A stretch of DNA of 64,000 nt from Parus major (Eukaryota > Chordata > Aves > Passeriformes > Paridae). Shown piece by piece: positions 16,642 through 38,264 of the stretch. Every line of letters begins with the position of its first letter. The first letter of the stretch is position 1. The notes below the pieces were generated by a model. It had not been told where the DNA came from. It saw only the letters and a list, made by a program, of their open reading frames with translations, and searched no databases. The DNA lies in assembly GCF_001522545.3 (NCBI RefSeq), contig NC_031769.1:134866105-134930104 (forward strand). The letters are read 5' to 3'. The translations under genes and the position numbers were made by a program.

Positions 16642-19589
16642 CTATAAACAGGAACAAAGTACAGTTGACATTGTCAAACCGTTATCATAGCCATGCAATA
16701 ACTGATTTAATATCTACCAGGATAAACATAAAAACTCAATTTATTTTGAAACTTTGAAAAGAATCAAAAGAAAGGAAATGAAAACGTTGCAAGTTGTGTC
16801 TGCATTCTCAAATAGTTATTTAGTTCTAGTGGCGAAACCCTCTTCGTAAATAACATAAGCAGTTTATAAGTGGTTGCCAATTTTCTCACTAGAGCAATCC
16901 CCATCAAAAAACAAGTATTTTTGTATTTTTCAATCATTACATTGTTTGGTTTTATTTGATTATTTTATTATTTTTTTTTATAATACAATTTTATTGTTGA
17001 ACTCTTCCACTTTTGAAGCCTTGTAATAAATACATGTTTTGGTTTCCCATAGATTATACAGAGGCAGCATAACTAATTGACAGAAGCATTTTGAATGTGA
17101 AATATCCTAATAAATAAACAGTTGTGGAGCACACATCACCTGCAGATAGTGCTAGAGAATAATCCTGCTTTCAAAATTCTCATTTGAAATTTCACATGAA
17201 ATAATTTTCTGAGATTTAGCACATGAGGGAACAGCCAGGCAAGATAACCACGTGAAATAAATAGAAAGATAAGCAGGAAGCGTATGCAGAAATCATTCAG
17301 ACTGATTTTTTTCCCCAGAGATCCAAAGAGAATGAGCCCATGTTTGGAGACAGACAAAATAAAATATGATCTTAATAAAATTAGGACAGAAATCTGGCAA
17401 AAGAAATCACTTGGACATATTTTTACCTACAGTGGAGTCTTCCTTGTATTAAAATGTACATTCAGGATGAAGTATGGTTGCTTTTCATTAACATTATGTT
17501 TTCATATATAGTGTTAGTTTATAGGATTTCTCTTTAGCACAAAATATCATCTACTTATGTTAGATGGCAGTTCAGCTTCAGTAATACAGATTCTTGGTTG
17601 CTGCATGTGATTAGATACTTTAGTACTCTAATTGGTCAAACTTTTGAAAATCACTAAATTTATACCTTAAGTAAGACCTTTTGTTACTAATGAGTCACCC
17701 TTACATGATATCTTCCTATTACACTCCTTTTCTTCAATCATGTAATGAAGATCTTAAATCAGTGAGTCAGAAAGCCTCAGAATAATGCAATTTAAAATAA
17801 ACAACAATTAAACAAGTAATAGCTGTGCTGTTTGCATCTTAAGAAAAAAAATAATAAAAATCACAAAATTAAAATTGATTCAATAAATAAGACATACAAT
17901 TCATCTCAAATGTCTCTCATTTTAGGGTAATGGAGTAACATTAATTTTAATCCCAAAATTATTTATTTTAAATAAATTTGACTCCTAGGCTTTATTTGAC
18001 TCCTTGACTACCTTGCCTTTATTACTACAATTTTTTTTCAGCTGATATGAAGGATCACAGACTCCAAGATACAGATTTATTTATCTTGACAACATTAGTA
18101 CAAAAATCTTTTAAAGTTTCTTTATAAGTAATCTTTGTGGTGCTTGGCTTGCATCTTTATTGCACATTAGGGCCCACACCTGTGGTATGATAATTTTCAC
18201 AACAAAAGAAACAAGTAAAAGGAGATCTTTAGAGAACTTTAATACTAGCAAATTACTAGACCAGAAGAAATAGCCTCAAGTTATTCTATATGAGATTGGA
18301 ATTAGTAAAAATGTGTTAAACAAAAGGGTTGCCAAGCATTGGAACAGGCTGCCCAGGGAAGTGGTGGAGTCACCATCCCTGGAGGTATTTACAAGACATG
18401 AAATGTGCTATTTTTCAACATGGTTTAGTGGTAGAATTGGCAGTGTTTGGTTTATAGTTGGACTTGAGAATCTAAAAGGTCTTTTTCAATCTGAATAAAT
18501 GTATGGTTCCATAAGCTTCTTAGCATATGTTTGGTCATATATTGATAAATTAATAGATATCAGTACATATGGACTCATTAATGAATACAAAATGACATTC
18601 TGTCCTTTGCAAGTTGATACATGCAATTTATATGCCAAGATTTGGAATGGAAATTGTGATCCCTCTCTGCCTAGCCCTGCTGGAGTCTCTATTCCATAAT
18701 CAGTTGCTAGTGGTTTTGTTTTTTTTTTTCATTGTAGGCTATATGTATTTTTCTGTTTTGTTTTGCTTAGCTTAAACTTCCTTTAATGCCATCAATTCTG
18801 TCTATCTGTATTCACAACTGTCTTAAATAAGTCAAAAAGAAAGTCTTCTAGTGACAAAATTTGACCAGGATCCAGAAAACAGGATGTAGCCTGTTCCTGT
18901 TTCCTAGGACATTCAATCCAAGGAGCATTGACAAAGCACCTGAACCCACCCTTTCTTCTCAATCTGTTTCCTGGTAATTATAACAATGTAAAAGACACTT
19001 GGCCACAGAGAGTCTACATGACTACAAAATGATGTAGAATTCAGTAAATTAACTCACACACTTTTTCATTCAGCCAGTATTTAATTCAAGGGCAGATTAA
19101 TGTTAATTACACTATATAGTTCACTATCATTGAACTATACAGGGTAGTAAACAATATATCATAGGTACAGTTCACTAGCATTGGTATCCACAAAAACAAC
19201 ACTTGTTTCAAAATAAGCAAAAGTCAGAAAGAAAGAAATTTAATGTCCTCCAAAAACATTTAAATTTCACAGGAATTTTAAGATTACTATAAAAAATAAA
19301 AGTATGTGCATCTTGAACTTAAGGGTCTTGATGCTGCCTTCTTAGTCCATGTCTCATCATAGTGCAGTCTTTTTATTTTTGTCTGACTAATAGCAAATTT
19401 AATATCTGGTCAAGAAAATAACTTAGTTTCATCATTAATGTTAGTCTTTCATATGTTTGCATTACCCTAGTAATGGTCAATCATATAATGATAGCAACTC
19501 TTCTTAGAAAAAGCAAATGTTTTTTTCATGCCTTTTCTTCCTCCAGGGACCAGTATAAACAATGAAGAAGTTTAATTTGTCACACTTAC
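16642..19589 (-). other. CSMD3: Intron between window exons 13 and 14
   Basis: A 2948-bp intron with a short plus-strand CR1 3' end at about 18318-18511. Nothing else seen. Confidence 0.8.
18318..18511 (+). mobile_element. CR1 3'-end fragment
   Basis: Recognised by attggaacaggctgcccagg and gaagtggtggagtcaccatc followed by a worn end (ataaatgtatggttcc). About 190 bp, 5'-truncated. A short plus-strand frame across it (18313-18498) is derived from it and is not a gene. Confidence 0.85.
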
Positions 19590-19735
19590 CATGATAACTA
19601 AGTACAAAGAAGCCACTGGTAGTAAAGTCACTGTGAAACTTTATCAGAATCTGATTGGAAGTGCTATAGACTGATTCTAATGCAGTGTTGCCACTAAATT
19701 GTCCAATTTGAGGGGAAGTTTGGTCTGGTCCATCC
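19590..19735 (-). CDS. CSMD3: CSMD3 exon 13 of window: end of CUB13
   Basis: A 146-bp exon, phase 2 in and phase 1 out. It begins by completing Trp, then DGPDQTSPQIGQFSGNTA, and ends HSDFTTSGFFVLSYH. The H-S-D pair is the third calcium-ligand loop. The donor is ATG|gtaagt, full consensus. The acceptor tttttcttag lies 22 bases from an 18-base run that reads as A on the gene strand, in the region where a branch point is expected. Confidence 0.95.
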
Positions 19736-20392
19736 CTAAGAAAAATAAACAGAATAATTTTTTTTTTTTTTTTTTGGTCCAAATAATTATTATAATTTCT
19801 CCAAATTTTACATAAATGCAGTAAATTTTCCCTAGATTATACTAAAAGACATGAGACAACTAAAATAAGATAAAACATACATCAAGGGCTGAAGACCTTT
19901 TCATATCCTGTATGTGGACTGAATACGAATTCAACCACCTTTTGAAAGTCAAATTCTTACTTTCTAATAAAAATTGCAGCCAACTCAAAACTACTGTATT
20001 TGTGATTGTAATTCACCTACTTGCCACAGCCTCTGATGACATTTGTGTATCTCTACTTTCAAATGTGGCTATCAGAAAATAAATAAAACTAATACTGTTC
20101 ATGTTCTCCAGTCTTTTGAATCTGATAATTTCTAGGAAAATTCAGAGATAAATAGTGTTATTAGAATTAATTAATAGAATAACTTGAAAATACAAGAATG
20201 AATATTGGCTTTAGCAAAAATAAACCCAAAATGCTTACAGACTGCTGAATACAAGATTCCCCTTGAAAAGTGAATGTTGACATTAATAAATACACATTTT
20301 ATTTGCAATGCTTGTTCTACGTTACTTTTAGATATACTCTAATGTCAGCATTTTTTAACCTAGCTTTTTTCCCCATAACTAATTGCTTTAAT

Positions 20393-20433
20393 GCTATCAT
20401 TTACATTTTACAGCTATCATTTACATTTTACAG
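20393..20433. repeat. 20-bp tandem duplication (2 copies)
   Basis: The unit gctatcatttacattttaca occurs twice in a row without mismatch. Confidence 0.95.
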
Positions 20434-20654
20434 TATATATGGATAGATAAGAATTGATTTAAAGTTTATTTTTGTGAGTGATTCAGAGTTTTCTCAATTT
20501 GTTGTTATGCTATGAATTTTATATGAATGGTCATGTCTTTAAGTATTAATATAATTATTGGCAGGTTTAACCAAAACTGAGTATGGTATGCAGCTGATTA
20601 ATTTCTCGAATACTTCTTAATATGAATGCATTGATATTATTTTGTACAATAGTA

Positions 20655-20786
20655 TTGTATATTATTTATATACATAATATATATATATATATATATTATA
20701 AATATAATATTATATGTAATATGTAAATAATAATAATATATATATAAAGATAATATTATATATAAATAATAAATATATTATTATTT
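20655..20786. repeat. TA-rich simple sequence
   Basis: A run of TA, TAA and ATA units including an uninterrupted stretch atatatatatatatatat, about 130 bases, with almost no G or C. Confidence 0.9.
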
Positions 20787-21906
20787 AAAAAACACATGTA
20801 GTGCTGGTAGGATCATTGCTACCTTATGGAAAAATGAAATACTCATTTCAATAGAAAAATTAAATTAAAATTAGTACTAAACAGTAGCGGAACTGTACAG
20901 AGAACAGCATCATGATACAAGAGTATTAACTGTTCATCCTGGATTCCTTCCAGATTAGAATTTTCAAATATTAAGCAATAGAAAATTAAATTTTAAATTA
21001 TTTTCACTAGTTATTAGCACATTATATTTTAAAAGAAAATAATTTCAAAATAAAAATATGGATATTCCCTATTTTGAAAATTTTACAGTAATATGTTTGT
21101 CCAAATTATGGCATATCGACCCTTTCCTCTGTTTTAGCAGGGAGATTGTATGCTTTGAAGCATTTGAATTGTGAATAAAATGGGGTTTTTTTGCTTTGGA
21201 AACTACTATAAAATTTTTGATCTGTGCTATAAATAAATAGTATCACAGAAATGGTATAAGTTATGTAATCAAATAGCCATCATGTATATAATACAATTTT
21301 TACATGTGTACAAATGAGGACTAAAGCCATTAAGCGTCTTCAAATATGTGGTAGGGGATTAATCTGATAGGCTTCTGCTGGGGGTCATCATGCAGAGCCA
21401 TGACAGACATGGATTCAAGTACACGAGAATATAATTTGTTTACAGTTCTTGTTAGCTCAATTCTTTCTGTCATAGACAAATACAAATAGAGCCTCTTGTT
21501 TTATGTGCTCTTAAGAATAAAAGAAGCAAGCTTGGAAGAAATTAATGAAGTGTTGCTCTACTTCAGTTTCTAGTAGTCCTTTTCTAAAACGCTAATACAC
21601 ACATCTGAAACCTCTTATCACTCCTTTCTTAAGCATTGTTTCTCTTGATTGTTGATGAGCTGTTAAAGCATATCTCTGTAGGATTTTCTTTGTTGACAAA
21701 CTGAGAAACACTACTATTATTTTTGATTTCTTGTCCAGTGTTATCTAGAGAGAATGGTCCATTGAAAAACATGAATTGGTGCAACTCAGTCATTTCTCCT
21801 AGAGAGAACACCAGTTTCAAGGGGAAAGTCACAAATATATTTTAAATTCATATTTGTTTACATAGTGTCACATGAAGATCAAATAAACATCAAAAGAGTT
21901 TTCTTA

Positions 21907-27394
<5,488 letters not shown>

Positions 27395-27975
27395 TCAGCT
27401 AATAAACACCACCAGTACCAAAACCAGGAGGGATAATAAGGTGTGTACATCTTACAGTGATAAAGGCAGAAAATAACCAGGTGGAAAATCATGAGCTACT
27501 TAGCAAATGTCTGTATATTTTCCAGTCCTAATGTGAGGGGAGCTGCACATCTATCCCTTGCCAGGAAACTTTAAATTGGACTGAATGGTGAGCAGAAAGG
27601 CTTCGGGTCCAGCTCAGGGTATCAGGCGGGCAGAGCCTCTGCTGGTACACCAAGGACTTGTGAAAGCAGAGTACTTGAGGAATATATGTGAGTGCTCCCC
27701 ACACACACTGTGGGGTATAGTTTTGGTGACAGAAATTTCTGATTTGGTTCAGTAAGGAATAGGAAGGCAACTTACTATCCGTTAGGAAGTCATCTCTTCT
27801 AACCAGGTGATGTATTACAAAAATTATGCGGCATGAGAAGAAAATTCTATGCACTGAATAGTTATAGAGCTCTTAAACATTTTCCTGTTTATAACATACT
27901 TCTACATAAGTTACAACAAAGAAAAATTTGTATTTTGTCTGGATATTTTGCAACTATGGCATGATAATGCGATAG

Positions 27976-29555
27976 AACAGAATCACAGAATCACTAGGTT
28001 GGAAGAGACCTTCAAGATCACGGAGTTCAACCTATGCCCTAACACCTCAAATAAACCATGGCAATCTCTTTTTAAATACATCCAGGGATGGTGACTCCAC
28101 CACCTCCCCAGGCAGACCATTCCAGTACTTTATCAGTCTTTCCATAAAAAAATGTTCCTAATATCCAACCTGTATTTCCTTTGGTGCAGCTTAAAACTGT
28201 GTCCTTTTGTTCTGTCAGTTGCTGCCTGGAGGAAGAGATCAACCCCCACCTGACTACAGACACCTTTTAGGGAGTTGTAGAGAGTGACAAGGTCACCTCT
28301 GAGTCTCCTTTTCTCCAGGATAAACAACTCCAGCTCCCTCAGTTGTTCCTCACAGGGTTTGTGTTCCCAGCCCCTCACCAGCCTCGTTGTCTCCTCTGGA
28401 CATGCTCCAGTGTCTCAACGCCCTTCCCAAACTGAGGGGTCAGAACTGGACACAGAACTCCAGGTGTGGCCTCACCAGTGCTGAGCACAGGGGAAGAATG
28501 ACCTCCCTGCTCCTGCTGGCCACACTACTCCTGATCCAGGCCAGGATGCCACAGGCCTTCTTGGCCACCAGGGCACACTGCTGGCTCATGTTCAGCTGCT
28601 GTCACCAGCACCCCCAGGTCCCTTTCTGCCTGGGCACTGTCCAGCCACACCATCCCCAGCCTGTAGCATTGCAGGGGGTTGTTGTGGCCAAAATGCAGGA
28701 CTTGGCACTTGGATTTATTAAACTTCACCTTATTGAACTCTGCCCACCTATCCAACCATTCCAGATCTCTCTCTGCAGAGCCCTCCTACCTTCCAACAGA
28801 TCAACACACACTCCCAGCTTAGTGTCATCTGCAAATTTACTAATGAAAGACACAATACCCTCATCCATGTCATCAATAAAAATATTGAAGAGGACTGGCC
28901 CCAGCACTGACCCCTGAGGGAAACAACTGGTCACTGGCCCCCAGCTGGATGCAGCACTGTTCACCACCACTCCCTGGGCCCGGCCATCCAGCCAGTTCCT
29001 AACCCAGCACAAAGTGCTCCTGTCCAAGCCTGGGCTGCAGCTTTTCCAGAAGGATGCTGTGGGAGACAGTGTCAAAGGCCTTGCTGAAGTCTGAATAGAT
29101 AACATCCACAGCCTTTCCTGCATCCATCAGGTGGGTCAGCTGGTCATAAAAGGAGACCAAGTTGGTCAAACACAACCTGAACCTCCTAAACCCATGCTGG
29201 CTGGGTCTGATACCCTGGCCAACCTGTAAGTGCAGCGTGATGACACTCAGTATAAAGTTCACCATTACCTTATTTACTTACTGAGGTCAGGCTAACTGGT
29301 TTATAGTTACCAGGATCCTCCTTTCCACCCTTTTTGAGAATGGGCATCACACTAGCCAGCTTCCAGTCATCTGGAACCTCACCAGTGTGCCAGGACTGTT
29401 GGTAAATGGTGGAAAGAAGCTTCACAAGCTCATCTACCAGCTCTCTAATCACCCTGGGATGGATCCCACCTGGGCCCATAGATTTATGAACATCCAAGCA
29501 CTCAGCAGTTCTGACTGCCTTCTTCTGGATAACAAGGGTGTTGCCATTGGACATG
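27976..29555 (-). mobile_element. CR1 LINE, 5'-truncated, with broken reverse transcriptase
   Basis: About 1.6 kb of a CR1-type LINE whose 3' end, on the minus strand, carries the degenerate attctatg-type tail (plus strand: gaatcacagaatcactaggt). The minus strand encodes reverse-transcriptase pieces in different frames: HKSMGPGGIHPRVIRELVDE, then [14 protein letters not shown], then [11 protein letters not shown] with the active-site F-A-D-D-T. The pieces are split by frameshifts and stops, so the copy is dead. It lacks the endonuclease part. Plus-strand open frames across it are shadows. Confidence 0.93.
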
Positions 29556-29565
29556 AAATAAAGAT

Positions 29566-30120
29566 GCATGAGTTCAGTTCAACAGCCAGAAGAAGATCAT
29601 CAGAAGGGCTTTATTGTCTGTTTTTTGGTACCTTTTATAACGTGTTCCGGTACAGACTTAACGTGTTTGGTAAAGGGAACAACACCTCTCTAGTCCCATT
29701 GGTGGAACAAGAGAAAAACAATCAGAATACAGATTTGTTTTGACAACCATGTTATTTACAGAAATTGTCCTTAAGAGAAAGAATCTCTCAAGAAACATTC
29801 CCTTGGGAAAAAAATTAGCCACTGACAGGCTGAAAACCTTTTCAGACTCAGGAAATCAAGCCCACGCAAGGGGACCATTCTGCTCCCTGACACCATCTAC
29901 CAACAGCGGTTTCATTAGAAAGATGATTGAGTCCTACTGGTGTTTCTGGCAAAGACAACCAACACAATTTCATAGAAAACTGAGAGTAAAAGATAGCTTG
30001 TCAGATAAATTATTGAAAGTCATGAATATTTTTGTAACTCCTGAACTGTCATACCTAAATAATGTTTCTCACTGTCTTCTAGAACTTTCCCCCAGGATAC
30101 CATGTAAAGGTTATGAATGA
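29566..30120 (-). mobile_element. Possible LTR remnant next to CR1, minus strand
   Basis: On the minus strand a TATA-like gttataaaaggtacc (about 29631-29645) is followed closely by acaataaagcccttctgatg, a polyadenylation-type signal, and then by ctggctgttgaactgaactc. This promoter and polyA spacing is typical of an LTR. The far end and any target-site duplication are unresolved; the right border given is only a guess. It begins where the CR1 copy to its left stops being recognisable, so it may have inserted into or beside that copy. Two plus-strand frames across it (29387-29743, 29740-30120) have no family match. Confidence 0.4.
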
Positions 30121-32499
30121 TTTTCTGAAGCATGAAACATTTTATATGCAAGTTAGGTGCATAATTAAATTGCTGTTACCCTGATAATTTCTGTCTTTCT
30201 TTATCTGAAGACAGTCTATAAGCGATAAGAAAGCTCTTTCTTATAAGTGTCATTCTTTGACTTTGTCAGCCTTCCAAATATTTTCTACACAAAGAACCAA
30301 GTTATATTTAAACTTTGCTCTTTATCTATCATGATATTTTGGCCTTTCATTTGATCCTGTGAACCATACACTTGTCCAAAGTTTAAGCAGTCATTAATAA
30401 CTGCCAGCTCATGTGACCTTGCTGTCAAGTTTTTTCCCTTTCACTAGCTTTTTTTGATACAAAAGTAGGAATACATTTTCGCCAGACATCCTGCTCTCTG
30501 TATTGCACTGGCTTTCTCTTCAGGTTTCTGAACCTTATCAGTCTTCAAAAGTATTCATCCCTTGCTCTGCCAGTACCACCTGTCTCTATTTATCTGAGAC
30601 TTCAGCTTATTAGACTGATTTTTTTATATGCCTTCTTGCAGTTTGGACACTCTGCTTGAAAAAGTAGTTAATATATTTATATATGCTAATAAACACGGTG
30701 TCATTGGTAAAAACATTACACCATTAGCTAATATACAGTGGATAAGCTTCTGTAACTTATAACTGGGAGAATGTCTTCCTAAAAAGGGTTAAAGAAGTGA
30801 AAGTCTATAGAAGGTTTCCATGATAGAGTTTTTGAATTTTTTACTTCCTACACAGAAGAGTTGGACATAAGTGCCTTCACTAGATCAGAGTCACAACATC
30901 ACTGAAACCAGTTTTAGTCATCACTTCTTCAAAGGTCACATTTTGCTTTTTACAGTGAAATTTTATTATTAAATTTAGTTTCAAACATATCTCATTTAGA
31001 AAAGGTAAGAAATGTCAAGCCTGTTTCAATCTGTGCAACCTTAGTTTTTTTCTAGAAAATGAAGCATTTAGTTTTCCTATACATGAACTGGACAACAGTT
31101 CATAAATCCAATGAATAAACTTCAGTTAGTACAAAGCAGTTCAGAACTATTGATTTTGGTGGTTAAACTTACTCATCCAAGAAACTGCTTCCAAAATTTC
31201 AGTAGTTGAATCTCCTGCCTAATGGAAGTCAAACTAAATAGTATGTTAATAATGTAGAGTGTAAATAGCAGTCTGAAGAGTTAAATTAGAATTATTGGAC
31301 ACATAAGCCTGGCAGAATGCAAGCAAAGTAAAAAGAGTAAGGAATCAGTACAGGAAGAGAGACAGGATAGTAGCAAAGTGAGGGAAGAGGCAGATGGTAA
31401 TGTATTTGGGATAAAAAGACAGAAGGTTCTGGATGCAGTATTAAATTTTAAATTTAACCAATATTCCAGATTTTTTTTACTATTTATTTTTTATTTATTT
31501 ATTTTATTTATTTTATTATTTATTATTTCTTCTTTATTAGCAAATGTCTTTGAAATCATCTGTCAAAATATCCTGTTCCCTTACAGCTCTGAATATACTT
31601 TTTTCCTGTGTATTTGATCCAGAAATAATGTACCTATTACTGCTATATATACATATTATATATATATTTTTTTTAATAACAAGCAGAAATCTATTTGGGA
31701 TTCTAGACAGCATTATGACTCATAATGAAGCACTACAAATTTTCCCATCAGCCTAGCTAAAAATTCAGGTAGTGGCAGAATTAAACTGTCAATGTTATTT
31801 CTAAAAAATGCTAAGACAAAAAAAAATCAATTATTGACTGTAATCTTGTGTGTTCTGAACAAAATGCAAACAAACAAATTGGGTTCTATATAGAAATTCC
31901 TATTTTAATATAATGTATTTCCTCCAGATAAATTTTGTTAAGTCAATGTTGTGGAGTGTTTAATATTTTTCAATATAAACAACCCATGCAGAACAATTGG
32001 CTTTCATTTGAATCATAAAACTAGGCTCACGGGATTGCTAATCAAAAATACCACAGAACTGACTTTAAAAAGTGGAGGGAAAGAATCTGAACATATGGAG
32101 AAGAGTATGCTATTTGGGATGTCACACTCACTCTGGAAGACCCAGAAAATCTGTATCATCAAGCAAAGAATATGACAGAAGATGGCAAGTATAAAATAGA
32201 AGACAACAGACCCTATCTAAGAAAATGAGCACACCATTCAACTAGCATATAGAGAGAAGGATACAAGTGTGCATGCTCCTTAAAAAGAGCCACATGTTAA
32301 AAAATTAGATAGGACAAGTCTACTGGCTAGCTTTGAATAAAGATTTCACAATAAAATATGCATAGGATCCACCCAAAGTTGCTCAAGTGGCTAGGCAATG
32401 TAATTAAAATGTTGATAATATCTTCACAAAATCATGGTGAAATAAGAGAAGTTCTAGTGACTTAAAAAGGTCTGAATGTATATTCACCTTTAAGACAAC

Positions 32500-33170
32500 A
32501 AAAAGGACCTGGGAAATGGCAACTACAGGTTTGCTGCAGTCCTTGGAAAAATTATGTAACTTGTTTATTTGGAGGCAATTTCCAGACATATAGAAGACAA
32601 AAAGACAGTTATGAGCAGTCAGCATGGAGTTCCTAACAGAAAATAACAGTTAATCAACCATTATATCCTCCTATTATTAAATTGACAGAGGGGGAAAAGT
32701 ATATATAATATACTTTCATTCTGCTACAGCTTTTGACTCGGTCTATAACATCCTCATTTGAAAGCTGAACATACATGAGCTTCATGAATAGAAAGGAAGT
32801 CTGTTAAAAATTAACATAACTTTGAAGCTCCAAGGGTGATAATCAGCCATTCAATGGTTGGCAGTCAGTAACAAGCACAATATTCTGTGGGTTGCTATGG
32901 AAGCTTACATTGGTTTATGTCTTCAGAAGAGACTTGGAAAATGAGAATGTATCCTTAACAAATGTGTGGAGGATACTAAACTAGGGCTTGTGGATGATAT
33001 ACTAAATGGCACAATTTTTGTCTAAAGAACACTAGAAAAGTCAAGGACTGAGTAAATAAATGTTTCTTAAAGGTTTGCACAAGGAGAAATACAAAATTCT
33101 ACATCTGGATTACAACATCCGTATCTGTTACAGGCTGGGGATTGGTTATGTGAGTAGCAGTCCCAGCAAG
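32500..33170 (+). mobile_element. Ancient CR1 fragment (reverse-transcriptase part)
   Basis: Strongly degraded, but the order of landmarks fits CR1 ORF2 on the plus strand: gacctgggaaatggcaacta near 32507, cagcatggagttcctaacag near 32620, gcttttgactcggtctataa near 32728 (the A-F-D-S/T-V motif), gatactaaactagggcttgt near 32972 (after the D-D motif) and ttacaggctggggattg near 33128. Many stops and small gaps. Borders approximate. Confidence 0.6.
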
Positions 33171-33589
33171 ACAGTTCCACCAGTCATGGGTTTGATCCAG
33201 TGCTCCTGACAATTCTACTTTGAGTGGGAAGTTTGACACCTTTAAGTGGGAGGCCTCTACATTTCCTTAAAAAGAATATTTCTATGCTCAGCGAGTTTCA
33301 CCTAGGATATACAGAAAAGCTTAATGATAAAATAATAAATTAAAATGTACCTTTAACTTCTAAATTGACTTGGTGTAAAATATTCATGACAGCTATTTTT
33401 TTTTTTTGTTTGGTTTATGACTTCACAAAAAGAGAAATCAATCCTGTAAAGTTAGAAAATTGTGCTGAATCCTAGTTAAACAATTCTGTCTTTATCAGAA
33501 AATTTTGGCATATATTAAATGAAAAACCAAGAACTATTTTAAATCTTTCTTTTAATGTTTTGTTAACTTCTTCAAATGAATGATAATTA

Positions 33590-33844
<255 letters not shown>

Positions 33845-34084
33845 TCAGAGGAGTTAAATGATCTTTAGAGCATTAATAATATAGTAATAGCTAGGTTTAA
33901 ATATAAATAAATACACAAACATATGTATTACATGTCCATTACATACGTTATGTATACACACCTTTACCACTAAATATCTGCAAGAAAATAATTTACAAGT
34001 GGGTACTTTGCAAATTTGCATCAACTCTGAATTGAGTAGATTTTAAGTTGGGGGACATATGCACCCAAAATAGAATGGGTTACA

Positions 34085-34515
34085 GGATTGCAGAATCATT
34101 TAGGTTGGAAAAGACCTCCAATATCATTGAGCCCAACATCTGACCGATCATCACCTTGCCAACTAGACTATGGCATTAAATTCCACATCCAGCCACCTCC
34201 TGAACACCACAGGGACAGTGACCACCACATCCCCAGGCAGCCCATTCTGTGAAGAAGTGATCTGAAATTCCTGACCACCCTTTCCATAAAGAGATTCTTC
34301 TCCATGTCCAACCTGAACCTCCCCAGCTACATTTTAAGGTTCTGTCCTCTCATCCTGTCACTGTCTGCCTGAGAGAAGAGACCAACCCCCACGTGGCTAG
34401 AGCCTTCTTTCAGGTAGTTGTAGAGAGTGATAAGGTCTTCCTGAACCTCCTTTTCTCCAGGCTAGACACCCCCAGCTCCCTCAGCTGCTCCTCATAAGAC
34501 CTGTGCTTCCTCCAG
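34085..34515 (-). mobile_element. CR1 3'-end fragment
   Basis: The plus strand reads cagaatcatttaggttggaa, then aagacctccaatatcattga, cccaggcagcccattctgtg and tctgtcctctcatcctgtca: the reverse complement of a CR1 3' region, about 430 bp, 5'-truncated. Confidence 0.9.
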
Positions 34516-35763
34516 CATCATTGCCCTAATGTTTACTCTGCAATCTGTTTACAAGAGTTGTCCCTGTGGCAGGCAAGCAGCACACATCAATTTACAGCAG
34601 CACTGAAACAATTGTTCATGTTTGTGAAGAAGCACGTGAATAATATAAGATAATGTATTATAAAAAGACTGCATTAAGTGTTTCAAGACTTTTAAAAACT
34701 TTTAAAGACTTTTAAAAACTGCATTTGTATCCTGTTGTTCTAAAAAAGGAGATAAAATAAACAAAAAAAAGTACACATATTTATACTTCCAGAAATTAAG
34801 CTGAATGAATATCTTAATTTTATTTGTTTTCAGGCATGACATCAGTAAGTAAAATTACTTAGATGTCCATATTACATTTAAAGATGGTAATTATGATAAA
34901 TAGAATTTTGTTTAAGTGTTTTGTCCAAGCAAAATATGCTACACCGTTTGAAACACAATTAAAAATCATTACTTGCAAAAATAGGAAAAAAATAAAAAAA
35001 AAAAACCCTCTAAAATTTCAGCACAGTGTCTTTATCTTCAGAACTTAACAAGAGCAGTGCAATTATCAGACTTCCTAACCATATGTTAATGCATAATGAC
35101 AAAAACTGAAGACTAACTCCTGAAAAAGTTCTTACAAATACCTCAACCTTGTTGAATATTTATAAATTCTAAGCTGAGGGAGCTCACTACCTCACAGGAG
35201 GTTTTTAACATCCCACAGGATTAAGAACAGGATTATGTGAGGCAGCTCAAGAGGGTATATATAACTGTCTTGAAGAAAAGCAAAGCAAAATAATCTTTAA
35301 TGAGACCTGCAGCACCCTGCTTTCCATACATTCAAGATTGCAAATCCTGATAACTTTTAGTGTGAGAGAACCCAAACAAAAAGGTATTTCTATGCAGTGA
35401 AAGAGATTACAACTAGAAGGAATTTTACATTCCTCACATTTATTCATCATATAAAAAGAGTATATTTAAATGCACTTCAGAGGTTTCATTTTGGTTTCTG
35501 AGAGATTTTTAGTGCTTTTTCCAACAACATTATGGACATGTATATAATTTAACTTGAAAAGTAATGTATCTTCTGAAACTGGGTAGACATGCTTATGTTG
35601 AACTCATTAGAGATGAAAATGTAATGTTATTTCTATTTTAGTATCTTCTACAATTGCCATTACTCTTCTGGGGAAATGAGTTCTAAATAAACTAGCTATG
35701 CTGCAAGGGTCTCTGGAGGTGTCTTTCCTGATAATGAACTGATGATATATCTGACTAGAACAC

Positions 35764-35804
35764 ACAGAATCATATAGAACAGTTTGGGTTGAAAGGGACA
35801 ACCT
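35764..35804 (-). mobile_element. Very short CR1 3' end
   Basis: About 40 bases (cagaatcatatagaacagtt, then tgggttgaaagggacaacct) match the reverse complement of a CR1 terminus. The remainder is missing or decayed. Confidence 0.6.
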
Positions 35805-35988
35805 GTATTTCTTTTACTGCTTGGACATTTCAGAAAATATTTGTCAATGTAAGTGTCAGAAGCTTTGAAAATCTCTAATTTAATTTGACCATTTTCACAT
35901 TTAATTAAGTTCCTCCAGTTCTCTCAATTCTTTCCATGACATGTATCTTATTTTTGAGTTTTCTGGTTTTCTCATTTAGGCATATTTA

Positions 35989-38264
<2,276 letters not shown>

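Noticed and set aside
28387..28917. Plus-strand open frame of 176 codons, the longest in the window
   Set aside because: It lies antisense to the CR1 reverse-transcriptase region and is a shadow of that element.
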